Source: Isochrysis galbana | Taxonomy: Eukaryota > Haptophyta > Isochrysidales > Isochrysidaceae | Length of the DNA stretch: 64,000 bases | Assembly (NCBI GenBank): GCA_018136815.1 | Contig: CM030934.1 | Span: 6,964,573 to 7,028,572, forward strand | Direction: 5' to 3' | In this document: one piece after another, positions 10,738 through 21,715 of the stretch | How the letters are laid out: each line of letters begins with the position of its first letter | Numbering within the stretch: position 1 is the first letter of the stretch | The notes under the pieces: generated by a model | Databases searched by the model: none | What the model was told of the DNA's origin: nothing | The model's input: only the letters and a program-made list of their open reading frames with translations | Program-made: the position numbers and the translations under genes

Positions 10738-11390
10738 GGGCGCGAGAGTTCACTTAAGAACCTACTAATAACTACGAACTGGTTTGGTAAATGTAGATCT
10801 GCATAAAATCCATCATTATATTGCTTTATACGTTGTATAACTGAGTCATGCAGAACACAAGGTATGAGTTTACGATTTTGAATCACGTTTCCGAATGCAG
10901 TCATGATTTCGTCAAATGTACTGTTTACCGTAATTCCACTTGCAAAATGGTAGAAGAATATTGCAGTTAAGAAGTGACCATTGTACTTTATAACGTCTTC
11001 CATGTTTCCAGCATTCACGTGACATATTTCGTCAATTACCTGATCTTTTCTTTCATGTGGTTGTGTGGTGAGATTATATAAAGTGTTGAGTGCAAATACG
11101 ATTTGCCAAAACTTGACGGTGCTCATAGGCGTATTAAACACCTCATACTCATCTAAGCCAGACATCCTCATCATTTCTTTATGCAAGTTTTTCTTTTTCT
11201 TGTAAAGCAAGTCAGAATAACCTTCTTTTTTATTATACACACGTCTTGCTTCTTTATAATGCTCATATATCTTGTTGAAGAGATCCGGATTTTCAATTAC
11301 CTCTTGTTTCGCGGTTTTATGTGCAAGGACTCTTTTTGCGAGTTCGTTGTGATTCATGTGTTTTTTGTGAACGAGTCGCTTCTCTGACAT
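10734..11390 (-). CDS. AT-rich 218-aa ORF, foreign-looking, unknown function
   Basis: An intact ATG-to-stop frame of 218 aa lies in a clearly AT-rich island. It is rich in Lys, Asn, Ile and Phe, unlike every GC-rich gene around it. Residues 1-80 are very basic and probably helical (HKTAKQEVIENPDLF, YKKKKNLHKEMMRMSG); residues 95-215 are a compact alpha-helical domain with FHLTAIFFYH-like hydrophobic stretches but no clear signal peptide. I do not recognise the family. Composition and the nearby LRR fragment suggest acquisition from a large DNA virus, an organelle or another foreign source. The start codon shares the tetranucleotide CATG (11388-11391) with an opposite-strand ORF. Confidence 0.5.
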   Translation of the reverse strand: MSEKRLVHKKHMNHNELAKRVLAHKTAKQEVIENPDLFNKIYEHYKEARRVYNKKEGYSDLLYKKKKNLHKEMMRMSGLDEYEVFNTPMSTVKFWQIVFALNTLYNLTTQPHERKDQVIDEICHVNAGNMEDVIKYNGHFLTAIFFYHFASGITVNSTFDEIMTAFGNVIQNRKLIPCVLHDSVIQRIKQYNDGFYADLHLPNQFVVISRFLSELSRP

Positions 11391-11664
11391 GGATCAAAAC
11401 AAAAAAAGTTCCAGCCCTCCGCCCCTCCGCCCCTCCGCCCCTCCGCAACCAGGAGGTGACCGACTCGGAGGGCATGAATTGCTCATGGAAGCGATTCTCC
11501 TGGTCGTGCTTTCCAATCTACTCGTCGATTGCCGCCTCAGCTGGCAATGGGACGGGCACGCGTCGATAGTGCACGTATGTAGTATCGGCCCTCCTCAACG
11601 GGAGCGCATCGCGAACCTGTTCCGACAGCTGGGCATAGACTTCGTGGAGGAAACGCCCTGGTGA
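11389..11664 (+). CDS. Small ORF, 91 aa, unknown
   Basis: An ATG at 11389 opens a 91-aa frame: a Pro/Ser-rich start, then a hydrophobic helix (ELLMEAILLVVLSNLLVD) and an amphipathic C-terminus (RERIANLFRQLGIDFVEE). The C-terminal half looks protein-like. It diverges from the minus-strand 218-aa ORF, the two start codons overlapping within CATG. Chance is possible. Confidence 0.3.
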   Translation: MDQNKKSSSPPPLRPSAPPQPGGDRLGGHELLMEAILLVVLSNLLVDCRLSWQWDGHASIVHVCSIGPPQRERIANLFRQLGIDFVEETPW

Positions 11665-12835
11665 TTGTCGGGGGGCGGTAGCGGTAGCCGGGATTCAACA
11701 ATCGAAACGTTTTACAACAAAAAAACTGGCACCGAATGAAGGCAAGGCGCCTGCGGCCTCTAGCCAGGGCCACGCCAGCCCAGGTGCCCGCGAGCCACGG
11801 CCTGAGCCATGCCCACAAAGCCATACGGACAGCACTCACCTCAACACCACACAGCACACCAGCACAACACAGCCGACATAGACAAGCCCACACACCACAC
11901 ACACCCAGAGCCACAAAGCTCTGTCTCCCATAGGGAAAGCCTCCGGGCTGAGCCCCTGGTAAATCCTCGCTCACATCAAACAACAAACAACTTCAACTTC
12001 ATTTGCTGCATCACGCTGTTGTTTTTTGTATTGCACAACAAGCAACAAGCAACAAGTTTTGTTCCAACCAACGGCAGCGTCAACTGCTGAACGCAATTGG
12101 TCGGTGTATGGCCAAATTCATTCTCAAGCGCGTTCGCGTATGGCCCATCATGTGGCAGATAAGTTGGTTTTTGTCACGAGTCCATGCATGTGCAAATGCG
12201 TGTGCAAAGCGCTGGTTGGCGTCCACATGTTCCGAAGAAGTGGGAGAGTGATGATAACAGCGATGAGCGATGAGGAGATGAGGACGATGAGGACGATTGG
12301 CTTGGTGATGATGCTGTGCACCCCAGTGCTGAGTGTATTCAGAAGTTGCTCATCTGAGGACCATATCTATATACCACACACCGGCATGTGTGAAAATCAC
12401 AAGATCGATCGCACTATCGACTATCGCACTACAGTAGACCACAGACTACAGATCACAGACCTGTATGCGTCGTCGCATTGTCTACTACTACTTCACTACT
12501 TCTACTTCTACTTCCAAATACGGGGGCAAACACGGAGGGGGTTTCAAATACGGCAAATATGGTCTGTATTTGGTCTTCGTACTAATACGGTGAATACGAA
12601 TACGTATTTCCCATCTAGATCTAGATCTAGGCCCGTGCCCCTCCCTATCCCTATCCCTATCCCGTATCTACAGTATCTAGAAGGAAGCCTGACGAATTGT
12701 GATGGCCCATAGGGCCTGAGGGCAATGAGGAGGGAGGCATGCCGGCGGCAGGCGCGGCTGAGGAGACGACTTCGGAGACGCTGACGGGCTGAGGCCCGTC
12801 AGCAGAGGAAGGCGGGCAGGCGGGCTTTCACTGCA
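11665..12835. other. Repeat-derived intergenic region
   Basis: Bases 11736-11960 resemble 44520-44690 (AGGGAAAGCCTCCGGGCTGAG against AGGGAAGGCCTCCGGGCTGG, plus CACAC/ACAGC-rich sequence), so this is debris of the same LINE-like family. At 12615-12660 there are short ATCTAG and CCCTAT tandem runs. No gene is supported. Confidence 0.4.
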
Positions 12836-13155
12836 CGCACTCAACTAGTTGACTCCACGCAGAACAAGTTGACCCCACCCTAAACAAGTTGACTCCACAC
12901 TCAACAAGTTGACTCCACACTGAACAAGTTGACTCCACGCTGAACCAGGTGACTCTACCCTCAACGAGTTGACTCCACACACTGAACACGTTGACTCCAC
13001 GCACTGAACACGTTGACTCCACACCCTCGACAAGTTGACTGCACACACGCAACATGTTGACTCCCCGCTCAACAAGTTGACTCTGCCCTCAACAAGTTGA
13101 CTTCAGACACTGAAGAAGTTAACTCCACACACTGAACGAGCTGACTCCGCACACT
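12836..13155. repeat. Minisatellite of about 17-22 bp units
   Basis: Roughly 15 variable copies of ACAAGTTGACTCCACACTGA run head to tail. Units vary in length and in the spacer between GTTGACT and the next AAC. Frames reading through it give Ser/Val/Cys-rich artefacts. Confidence 0.85.
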
Positions 13156-13496
13156 GAGCTCTAGCGCGTGCACCTTCGCCGCCTGCCACAGGTGACAGGT
13201 GCGGCCAGCGACCAACTCTGCCAACTTGTCAGTCGCCGCGCCGACCCTGCCGCCCTCTTCCAATGAAAGCCGGCGCTCCACCTCTGTGCGGTGCTGGCGC
13301 GCCGTACCGACCGCCCTCCCTCTTCGTTCCCAGCCCCACCACCTTTGGCTCTCACCGACGCTTGCCGCTCCTCCAGCCGCCACCTGACCTGCACCTGGCT
13401 GCTCAGCGCACCGCCCCTGTTCTCGCCATCTGAGCCGCCGCCGCCCACCATCTATTTCCGCCGTCCTCCCTTCCTTCCCCACCGCTGCTTCCCGAG
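13156..13496. other. GC-rich spacer between minisatellite and GA tract
   Basis: Pyrimidine-rich on the plus strand with no convincing gene. Confidence 0.4.
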
Positions 13497-14163
<667 letters not shown>

Positions 14164-14166
<3 letters not shown>

Positions 14167-14390
14167 CCCCCGTTTGCTCTCGGGGGATTTCCTTTCCCCC
14201 CGATAGCTACTGGGGGATCCGCTTACGGCTTACGGCACCCCCCATGAGCAATCTCCCAACAGCTCTCGGGGGATTTTCTCGGTCCCCCGATAGCTCTCGG
14301 TGGGGCTGTTGGCGATCGGGAGAAAATTTCCCCCCGATAGCTCCAGGGGGCCCCCGAGAGCTCCTGGGGGGCGTTGGCTCCTGGGGGGTA
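14164..14390. repeat. Cluster of CCCCCGATAGCT...GGGGG palindromic units
   Basis: At least six near-palindromic 20-base units lie here, for example CCCCCGATAGCTACTGGGGG (14196-14215), CCCCCGATAGCTCCAGGGGG (14331-14350) and CCCCCGAGAGCTCCTGGGGG (14351-14370). Half-units begin near 14166, 14258 and 14371. No coding role is apparent. Confidence 0.7.
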
Positions 14391-14519
14391 ACATATAGAT
14401 AGGAGCAGGGAGTATGAATCTTCAATTGAGGAAAAAGTAAAATTAGCGCAGGGCAGGAGGTGGGCGGGGGAGCGGGGGGGCGCGAGCGGGAGAGAGTGCA
14501 GTGGCGAGCGGTCGCTTCT

Positions 14520-14781
14520 GTCTTCCGTCTGCCCCTCCCCTCCCTTCCCCTCCCTTCCCCTCTCTTCCCCTCCCCTCCCTTCTCCTTCCCTCGCTTCCCA
14601 CGAACCCCCCCCATCCTCTCCCCCTAGCAGTCTTTTTCCTCCTTACGTGCCCTCTGCCTAAGAGAGAGGGCGTGCTCCCCCCCCCCCCCCTTCCCGCTCG
14701 TCTCCATCCCCCTCCTTTCCTCGATCCTCCCCTGCCCCTCTCCCCCCCCCCCCCCTCCCCCTTTCTTTCATATCGGCAGCT
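14520..14781 (+). promoter_or_regulatory. CT/C-rich leader of the OGFOD2-like gene
   Basis: About 250 bases of CCTCCC/CCCTTCC tract end ten bases before the ATG at 14782. Confidence 0.4.
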
Positions 14782-16197
14782 ATGCAGCATCCCAGCAAGA
14801 GGGCGCGCGTCGAGCCGAAGCTCGTCTTGCCGGCAGAGCATGCCCTCTCCCTCAAGCTCGCAGCAGAAGCTGAGGAACTTGCCCGTCAGCCACCTCGTGG
14901 AGTTCTGCACTGCTGTGTGCTGAGTAAAGGCTTGGTGGAAATCCTCCTACATGTGGGCTCGGCGTCTGGCTTTGGAGCCCGCGACTGGCCCCTGCTTGTG
15001 GGAGGGCAGGGCGTGGGTGATGACCCCGACATCGCGGCCGCCATTGGAGCATCGCCACGTTCTCCCATTGCAGTCCGGTTTGGCGTGCTCATTCCACTTG
15101 ATCAGGTTGACGACGCCGGCTTCTGCGACTCCTCGTTCTGGGATTCGCCCGGGTTAAGAGAGAGCCCGACCCTGAAGCGCATCGTAGAGCGTGCCATCGA
15201 GTGGCTCGAAGTCCCTCCGGAGGGCGCAGATCTGCGTGAACGATGGATGCGTGCGGGAGAATTGGCAGCCGCAAAAGCGGCAACTATCGCGACGTATCGC
15301 AGGCAAGCCCGCGCTGCCAATTTGCTGAGTGAAGTTGGGCTTCTGCGCGCGGAATGGTTTTGCAACTCAGAGGTTGGAAAGCTGCTCTGTCCCCCGGCCA
15401 TGTGTCCTGAAGACGCAGTCCTTGCTGCATCGAGAGCGGCCGCCTTTGTTGCGCCTCCTGTGCCGGACGCACTTGTGATGGCGCTGGTGCCTGAGCCAAT
15501 GGGTGAGGGTATCTATAGGTTCCAGCTCTTTACGCCTACTTTTTGCGAGATGCTGATGGCGGAAATCCGCGCATTTGAGGCTACCACACTCCCTCGCCGC
15601 CGACCCAATTCAATGAATCGTGGCGGCGTCGTGCTCTCCGACATAGGCATGGAACCTTTGATGAGTGAGCTGACAAGAAGGCTAGTCGCACCACTTGCCG
15701 AGGCCTTTTACGGTGATAGCGAGGCTTTTGGACGTTCGATCGACCACCACCATTCATTTATCGTGGCTTATCGGCACGCCGAGGGGGATAAAGGGCTTGA
15801 TCTGCACCACGACGCCTCTGAGGTTACGCTAAATGTTTGTTTAGGTGGGGATTTCAAGGGGGGTGCACTTCGTTTCTGTGGGCAGTTTGGAGCTTCATCT
15901 CACCGCAAGACGCACTGTGTTGCTGACCATTCAGTGGGCTGGGCCATTCTCCACCTAGGACGGCAGAGACACGGCGCAGACGATATTGAGAGAGGCGAAC
16001 GGCTGAATCTCATTGTTTGGGCTCGTTCAAGCGCATTCCGCTCTGCTGCAGCATACGGGCACATTGCCCCTGATGGTTATCCCAAAGCGGCAGAAGTAGG
16101 CGAGCCCGATCGACTATGTCTAAGCCAAAGCAACGACGATGACTACGAGGAACAAGTGAGGTTGTGGGAGCGGCGTCAACGAGAGAAGAACACGTGA
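14782..16197 (+). CDS. 2-oxoglutarate/Fe(II) dioxygenase, OGFOD2-like
   Basis: Single-exon gene, 471 aa. The N-terminal 240 residues are variable and Ala/Glu-rich, with a regular helical stretch around 150-190. The oxygenase starts near residue 245 (YRFQLFTPTFCEMLM, matching the entry helix of OGFOD2). Iron ligands are visible: HHDASEV gives the HxD pair, and LGRQRHGADDIERGERLNLI supplies the distal His and the Arg that binds the 2-oxoglutarate carboxylate. Between them LNVCLGGDFKGGALRF is the typical strand-turn-strand of this family. The reaction would be oxidation of an unknown substrate coupled to 2-oxoglutarate decarboxylation; the family's substrates are poorly known. No targeting signal is obvious, so nucleo-cytosolic is likely. 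The ATG is the first after the pyrimidine tract. Confidence 0.88.
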   Translation: MQHPSKRARVEPKLVLPAEHALSLKLAAEAEELARQPPRGVLHCCVLSKGLVEILLHVGSASGFGARDWPLLVGGQGVGDDPDIAAAIGASPRSPIAVRFGVLIPLDQVDDAGFCDSSFWDSPGLRESPTLKRIVERAIEWLEVPPEGADLRERWMRAGELAAAKAATIATYRRQARAANLLSEVGLLRAEWFCNSEVGKLLCPPAMCPEDAVLAASRAAAFVAPPVPDALVMALVPEPMGEGIYRFQLFTPTFCEMLMAEIRAFEATTLPRRRPNSMNRGGVVLSDIGMEPLMSELTRRLVAPLAEAFYGDSEAFGRSIDHHHSFIVAYRHAEGDKGLDLHHDASEVTLNVCLGGDFKGGALRFCGQFGASSHRKTHCVADHSVGWAILHLGRQRHGADDIERGERLNLIVWARSSAFRSAAAYGHIAPDGYPKAAEVGEPDRLCLSQSNDDDYEEQVRLWERRQREKNT

Positions 16198-17932
16198 TGT
16201 GGCATGCCTGCCAAGATGCGAATCACCAAGTCCGACCAACGTCCAACGCGCGCCGGCGGCAATGATTGATGTGTGTGTGCGCGCTCTTGGCATCTCCTTA
16301 GCTGGGCTCGATGGTCTTGTTACTTCCACACTCCTACGACACTTCACCGAACGGACCGCAAGTTCACAGCCCATCAAATCGTGCACTCTTCTAGGCGTAC
16401 TAAATGTAGGAGTTATATCATCATTCTGATGGCACCTCGCCGACTGGCTAGGTGTACTATTGTTGTTGGTGCTTGCTTCGCTGACCTCAGAAAATGCATA
16501 GATCGCGTAGACATACGACTCGCAAGCCAATACAATGCCAGCTAATGCTTTCCAATACCTAGATAGGTGAATGGGCTGTGTTTGTGACTTCTTGCTTCTT
16601 GACAGCTGGCTCTATGTCTAGGTCATTTTTCACTTTGAAGCATCACTTTCCGCCCGTTCCGAGATCATCAAATGTGGTTTATGATCTCTGGCTGAGGCCC
16701 GTTTGACGCTTACCGCGCCGAGCTATTGCCGCGTTACGCTATCACCCACACACCACTCCTCTCTCTGGCCCCCTGTCAGAGGCCGATGCTCGTGCTTCCA
16801 CTGCTTGCGCTTGGGAACGAGTCGCGAAGGCGCACCGGCGGCTAGCGCGGCGCATGGTTCATCCGGGGAGCCCGGAACGGGCTCATCGGGGGAACGGGGG
16901 AGGCCAAGGACGGGCATTTGATATGGACGGGAGAAGTGCACGGAACGCGAATCGGAGTGACGGAGAGCGCGAGGCGCGAGGGAGGGCGCGGCAAGCAGAT
17001 ACTGCCGGTTTGGGACTCGTAGGGACTCGTAGACTCGAAAGGGTTACTCGGAAGACTCGGGGCTTGCTTGGGGTACTCAGGGGGTCTGCAGGCCACCAAC
17101 CGGCGCTGAACTGAAACAACACCACACAATCCAACCCTCTGCACTCCGACATTAACAGTATAAGGCCGGAAACATACGTTAAACGCCCCCCCCAGATGAG
17201 CAGAGACGGGAGTGCGGAGTGCCCACGAGAAACCGAGGGCAGAGAGAGGGAGAGAGGGAGAGAACGAGGGCTCGAGGGTCAAAACACAAAACACAATTCG
17301 GATTCATCGGCTCGAGCACTACGGAATAAAAGCCGACGGCGGGGGGGAGGAAACTGCGGAGGGGGGGCCACTGCACATGCACATGCATGGACATGCATGC
17401 GTCAACTAACTGCGGCCAATAGCACGCCAGCAACTAGAGCCTAGCGCTAGACGATCTTGCCACGTCGATCTTGCCAATCTCATCCGAACCCTTGCCCTTG
17501 CTTAGTCTTTGCACGTTGATGGTATGCAATAGCAATAGAGCTCATTATTTTCACTTTATTTGCATCTTGCTGGCGTCCTACGACCTATGACTATGAAAAA
17601 TGTAAGGCGACTGTCGCCCAAGGATAGCATGCATGCGAACTTGAACTTGGCTGAATACGTAACATGCACAAGGAACTCCTAGAAGCATTCTACACTAGTA
17701 GGAAAAAAAGATCGACGTTCTGAAGTGGACGACTGGCCTCCGGCAAGCATGAAATTTCTATGCTGTAACACGATGCGCATGCGGAGCGTTGTGGTGCGGT
17801 GTACCTAGCGTCTACCTAGCGTGCAGGATGGCTGCCTACCTAGCCAAATTGTGCTCACTGTGTGGTCGACGAGGTGAGGGTAATGCGCCCATTCCTGCGC
17901 CACGAGTGGTCACACATCCAACTTACATATGA
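16198..17932. other. Intergenic, no supported gene
   Basis: Overlapping short frames without domain character. A GA-rich stretch lies at about 17230-17275. No repeat family was recognised. Confidence 0.45.
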
Positions 17933-18120
17933 TGAGGTCCGCGTATCCGCTCAAATGAGTGCGCAACCTCCCGATCCACCTCATGAAGATGAGCAATCGC
18001 GTTGACGTTCTCGTGAGCGCGCTTGAAGGTGAGCACGAATGTTCCGTTAGCAAGCACGACACGTAGCAGAAGGCCCAGCGCACACAACACGATGTGGCGA
18101 GGAGCAGAGTCGAGCGGCAG
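17933..18120 (-). CDS. Possible internal exon of an unrecognised gene
   Basis: A minus-strand open stretch reads as a hydrophobic helix (RHIVLCALGLLLRVVLANG) followed by a hydrophilic segment (AHENVNAIAHLHEVDREVAH). It ends at GTAAGT, a perfect splice-donor consensus (near 17938). A stop lies just upstream in frame, so an acceptor must fall between about 18080 and 18120. Neighbouring exons could not be placed. The family is unknown. Confidence 0.3.
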
Positions 18121-18414
18121 AGTCGCTTACTGAAGGAAGGCAGAGATGGCGGGCGGCGGGGGCACCTCACGCGGTTCATGCACACGCACTTGAAGCGAGG
18201 GGTTGAACGACACTGCACAAACCACGACGACAAGTTTGGAAGAAGGGTAGGATCGGCACCCCCGAGTGGAGCGAGAAACACCCAGCGAGGACTGAGCGGC
18301 GACGGCGAGGTGCAAGGCTGACGAGGGCCTGGGCACTGAGCACTGGCAATGGATCCGCAGAATTCGCCTGCGTGCCTGCGCGGTAAGCTCGTGGTCGCGC
18401 CGCTGCAGCAGACG

Positions 18415-21400
18415 TCAGATCAGAGGGGCTGCAAGCGGATTGCGCGCGGCCATGGCCATCTTGACCGCTCGCGTATGCCGCCGCTGGCTCTGCCGTCGTT
18501 GTCTCCTCGATGTGCGGACACAGCAAAGGCAGCAGACTACGCACGACACCAGTATAGCACCGCTGAGGAGCACGAGGCCCGTCGGCGAGACGTACGGGCA
18601 CGCGGGACAGGCGTCTTCGTCCGACGCTCTTGGCAGGTGGTGGAGCGACCAGGGGGGCGGCGGCTGGCGCGGCAGGCTGCGCACGTGCGAACTGAGGATC
18701 TGCGCAAGGGTGGGCGCGTCGGGCGCGCCCGGAAAGTGCTTGGCGAGGTCTGGGAAGAGATATGTGGAGGGCTGGCCGTCGGGCTGGATGTTGGGCGTTG
18801 CATCCATTGCTTTGGTGAAGTCCCACTGTGGCGACGGGCCGATTTTGGTGCCGCCCTCGCCGCGCTCGGCCATCTCGGCATCAGCGTCCATCTTGAAGGT
18901 CCAGAAGTATGAACCGAGCGCTGAGGAGAAAGCGAGCATCTGCGCATCGACAAAGGTCTGGGTTACGCGGGCGCCGCCCGGGTCAACGGCCAAGGCCCAC
19001 TCGCCCACCACCATTGGGTGATGCGACTGGTGCTGCAGGATGCGGCATCCAAAGCCGCGCGCTGCTTGCACTATCTTGTCCTCGGCGGTGGCGGCGGTGA
19101 ATCCGTCGAAGGCTGTGTACATGTGTACATCGAGCGCCACGTTGTAAAAGCGCGGCTCACGCAGTTCTGACGCCCATGCCCAAAAGTCGAACCAATAGAG
19201 AACACAAAAGACAAGCACCACGTCGACGCGATGGGCGCGCACGATGTCGTAGGCCTCCTCGTAGTAGCGGAGCAGCTTGGGACGCATGGCGTCTTCCGTC
19301 GGCGCTGTGTAGAGATCGCCCGGCTCGTTGAGCAGCTCGATGCCCCAAAGCGCGTCGTGGTTGCCGAATCGCTCCATCAGCCTGCGCACCACTGCGAGTG
19401 AGTTGTTCACCGAGAAGAGGTGCCATTCCGCAACGCCTGCGCAGCCCGAGTGGTCTTTGCCGTTTTGGCCGCCGGGACCGCCGTGCAGGTCGAGGAGCAC
19501 CGACATCTGGCGCTCGGCCGCCCAGTCAAGCACCCGGCCAATGGCCGCTAAACCCGGCGTCGGGCCTGGCGCCATGCGCGACCACGCCTTACCGCTGCCC
19601 GCATCAGGCAACTCAGGGGGCTCGAGCACGTCCCACCAACCCAGCGGCAGCCGCACCGCATTGATGCCGTGCAGGGCCATCCAGTCAAAGTGCGCAGCGG
19701 AGAACCAGTGAGACAGGTGCGCCTCCATCGCTGCGTCAGCAGCAGTATGCGTGGGCCCTGTTGTGGCCGGGGCGGCAGGTGACGCGGGCGACGAGGTGGG
19801 TGCGGGTGCCGGAGGGGTTGAAAATAATGGGAGCACATCGGCTCCTGGCTCTACAACGAGTGCTTCGCCACCGCTCGTGTCGCCCGGCGAGAACCTGCTG
19901 ATCTCGTTGGCGGCGGCGGAAAAGTCGCAGAGGGAGAGCGAGGTGACGTTGGTATAGTCGCGCTCGGGGATGAGCCACGCGCCGAGATTGACACCACTAA
20001 TCGGGTGGGGACCAGGAGAAGTGGTGGGCTTGTGGAGAGAGGGGGGGAAATGGCAGGCGCGCTGTGGGTGTGCTCGCCGCAGGGGTTGGCAGCCACGCGT
20101 ACCGGAGCGGCTCCACCTCCTCGATAACGAATTCGGCGTGAGGCGTCGGTTCGGAAGTGCCGGTATAACCCTCAAGCCGGAGCGCGCCCGAATTGGGGTC
20201 GACCACCACCGCCCGCCCACCACCCATCCAATCGTCAGCCCCGTGCACACCGTGCCTGCCGGGCGCTCGCAGCTTCACCCGGCCCAGCTCGCGGCCGTAT
20301 ACACCACGCGGCCGACGGCGCCCAGCAGCGTCAGCTGCGTCATACAAGCCATCTGGCTCAAGCAGCAGCTCAGCCACAAGCGCGGTGGCCACGCTCGAGC
20401 GGCGAGCGGCAGATGCGAGGCCACCCACCCACCAGCCATGCCCTGTCAAGTTGCTCCAATGCATCCCAAAGTCGTCCCAAGTGCGGTTGGGATTCCACCT
20501 GAGCGAGTAGAGGCCGGGCTGTAGGTGAGAACATGCGTGCTTGAGCGCTTGCGCCGGGCCTCGATAAGGCGCTCACCACTCGAAGGACTGGTTCTGTCCT
20601 AGCACGGTGCCGATCTTTTCTAAGAAGACGGTACGCCAGCCGACTGCCACGAAGCCCTGAGCGTCTTCCACGCGCGAGAGAAGTTCCCACTGTGCGTGCC
20701 GGTCCGGCTGCTCGCGCAACTGCGCCGTCCCTGCCAGTGTGATGTTAGCGTTGCCCTTGCGCGCACCGTTTACCTCGCTGGCGTCGTAGAGCTCAAACGT
20801 GCCTCCGTGCAGCCAAGGCACTGGCCCGCCCACGAAGAGCTCGCCCTCAAGCGGCTCGACCAGCCCGTCCCAGCCGCCACGCCAGCCGGTGGCTTGGCGG
20901 CAGGCGTCCGCCTCGCGCCGTGTCATCACGCGCACGTACCCCCCTGTGTGCACCTCGCGCAGCATTACGCGCCGGCCTGCAGCACGTCGCGGCGCGCCGG
21001 GCGAGCTGGATGGCCACTGACCACGCCGTACCGCCGAGTAGAGGTCATACAGCTGCAGCCCATACTGCCAGCGGCGCAGGAACCCGAGCTGATCAACGGT
21101 CCATGAGCGCGACGAGTCCCACGTGCGTCCGACGGCGCGCGCACTCCGCCGGCCGATGACGGCGACGGCGTCGCGCTCGCCCAGCATCATGAAGCCGACG
21201 CCTGTGCAGGGCGTCATAGTGAATGGAGGGATGGGCGTTTGCTCGAGCCAGCGGGCTGGTGCTTGCGCGACGGGCGGCCTGCTTGCCTGCGAATGCCATA
21301 AGAAGCACGAGCAACCCAAGCTTGGGAAGCATACGCGCGTTGTCCTCTTCCGCGTCCGCCTCATCTGCTGAACGGAAGCGCAGAAAGGTCGTCCGCCCTG

Positions 21401-21527
21401 TGCGCTGGTGGCGCTCAGTTGGTGAGAGCTTCGTGGAGAGGGAGTTGGAGGAGCGCTGGCGGCGCGGAGAGCCCACGATGGAGCGCGGAGAGCCGGTGGG
21501 AGAGACGAGTGGAGAGGAAAGGTTCAT
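18415..21527 (-). CDS. Membrane-anchored GH5 exo-beta-1,3-glucanase-like protein
   Basis: Four exons (21527-21287, 21201-20577, 20498-20103, 19996-18415) give 947 aa. Splicing is supported by joined motifs: intron 1, a GC-AG intron, rebuilds one membrane helix (LLVLLMAFA + GVGFMML, residues about 70-88), and intron 3 restores RGVNLGAWLIPE, the signature start of GH5 glucan 1,3-beta-glucosidases. The GH5 barrel then shows LDLHGGPGGQNG, IELLNEP (acid/base Glu) and MVVGEWALA (nucleophile Glu). A second hydrophobic helix near the C-terminus (LVLLSGAILVSCVVCCLCC) is followed by a basic tail. Residues about 100-410 form a module I cannot name. A likely role is trimming beta-1,3-glucan at the cell surface or in a vacuole; chrysolaminarin or wall glucan are possible substrates (inference). 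The start at 21527 lies right behind a CT-rich tract; an in-frame ATG 108 bases upstream is an alternative. Confidence 0.82.
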
Positions 21528-21715
21528 TGGCAAGATGGGGGAGGAGGAGGGAAGGGAGGGAGGGAGGGGGGGGGGGAGGGCGCGGAGACGCGGACGGGGA
21601 CGGAGGACGGCGCGCCCTGAGAGTGAGAAGGTCAAACGAGAGAGAGAAAGAGAAGAGAGAGAAGCGCAGTAGCTAAAGTAGAGAGAGAAGAGACAGGAAG
21701 AAAGAGAATGTGTAC
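21528..21715 (-). promoter_or_regulatory. CT-rich leader of the GH5 gene
   Basis: GA/GGAGGG-rich on the plus strand, that is CT-rich in the gene's sense, abutting its start. Confidence 0.4.

Noticed and set aside
12640-12665. CCCTAT tandem run as a telomere-like repeat
   Set aside because: Only a few units, and not the CCCTAA or CCCTAAA telomere type; treated as a microsatellite.
14257-14614. Direct GGGGG/CCCCC palindrome array as a CRISPR array
   Set aside because: Units lack regular unique spacers of constant length, and this is a eukaryotic genome.
17196-17444. GA-rich Arg/Glu frame near 17.2 kb
   Set aside because: Short purine-rich sequence without start context or domain.
18349-20524. 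Plus-strand frames opposite the GH5 gene
   Set aside because: Antisense to a gene with catalytic motifs; no domain content of their own.
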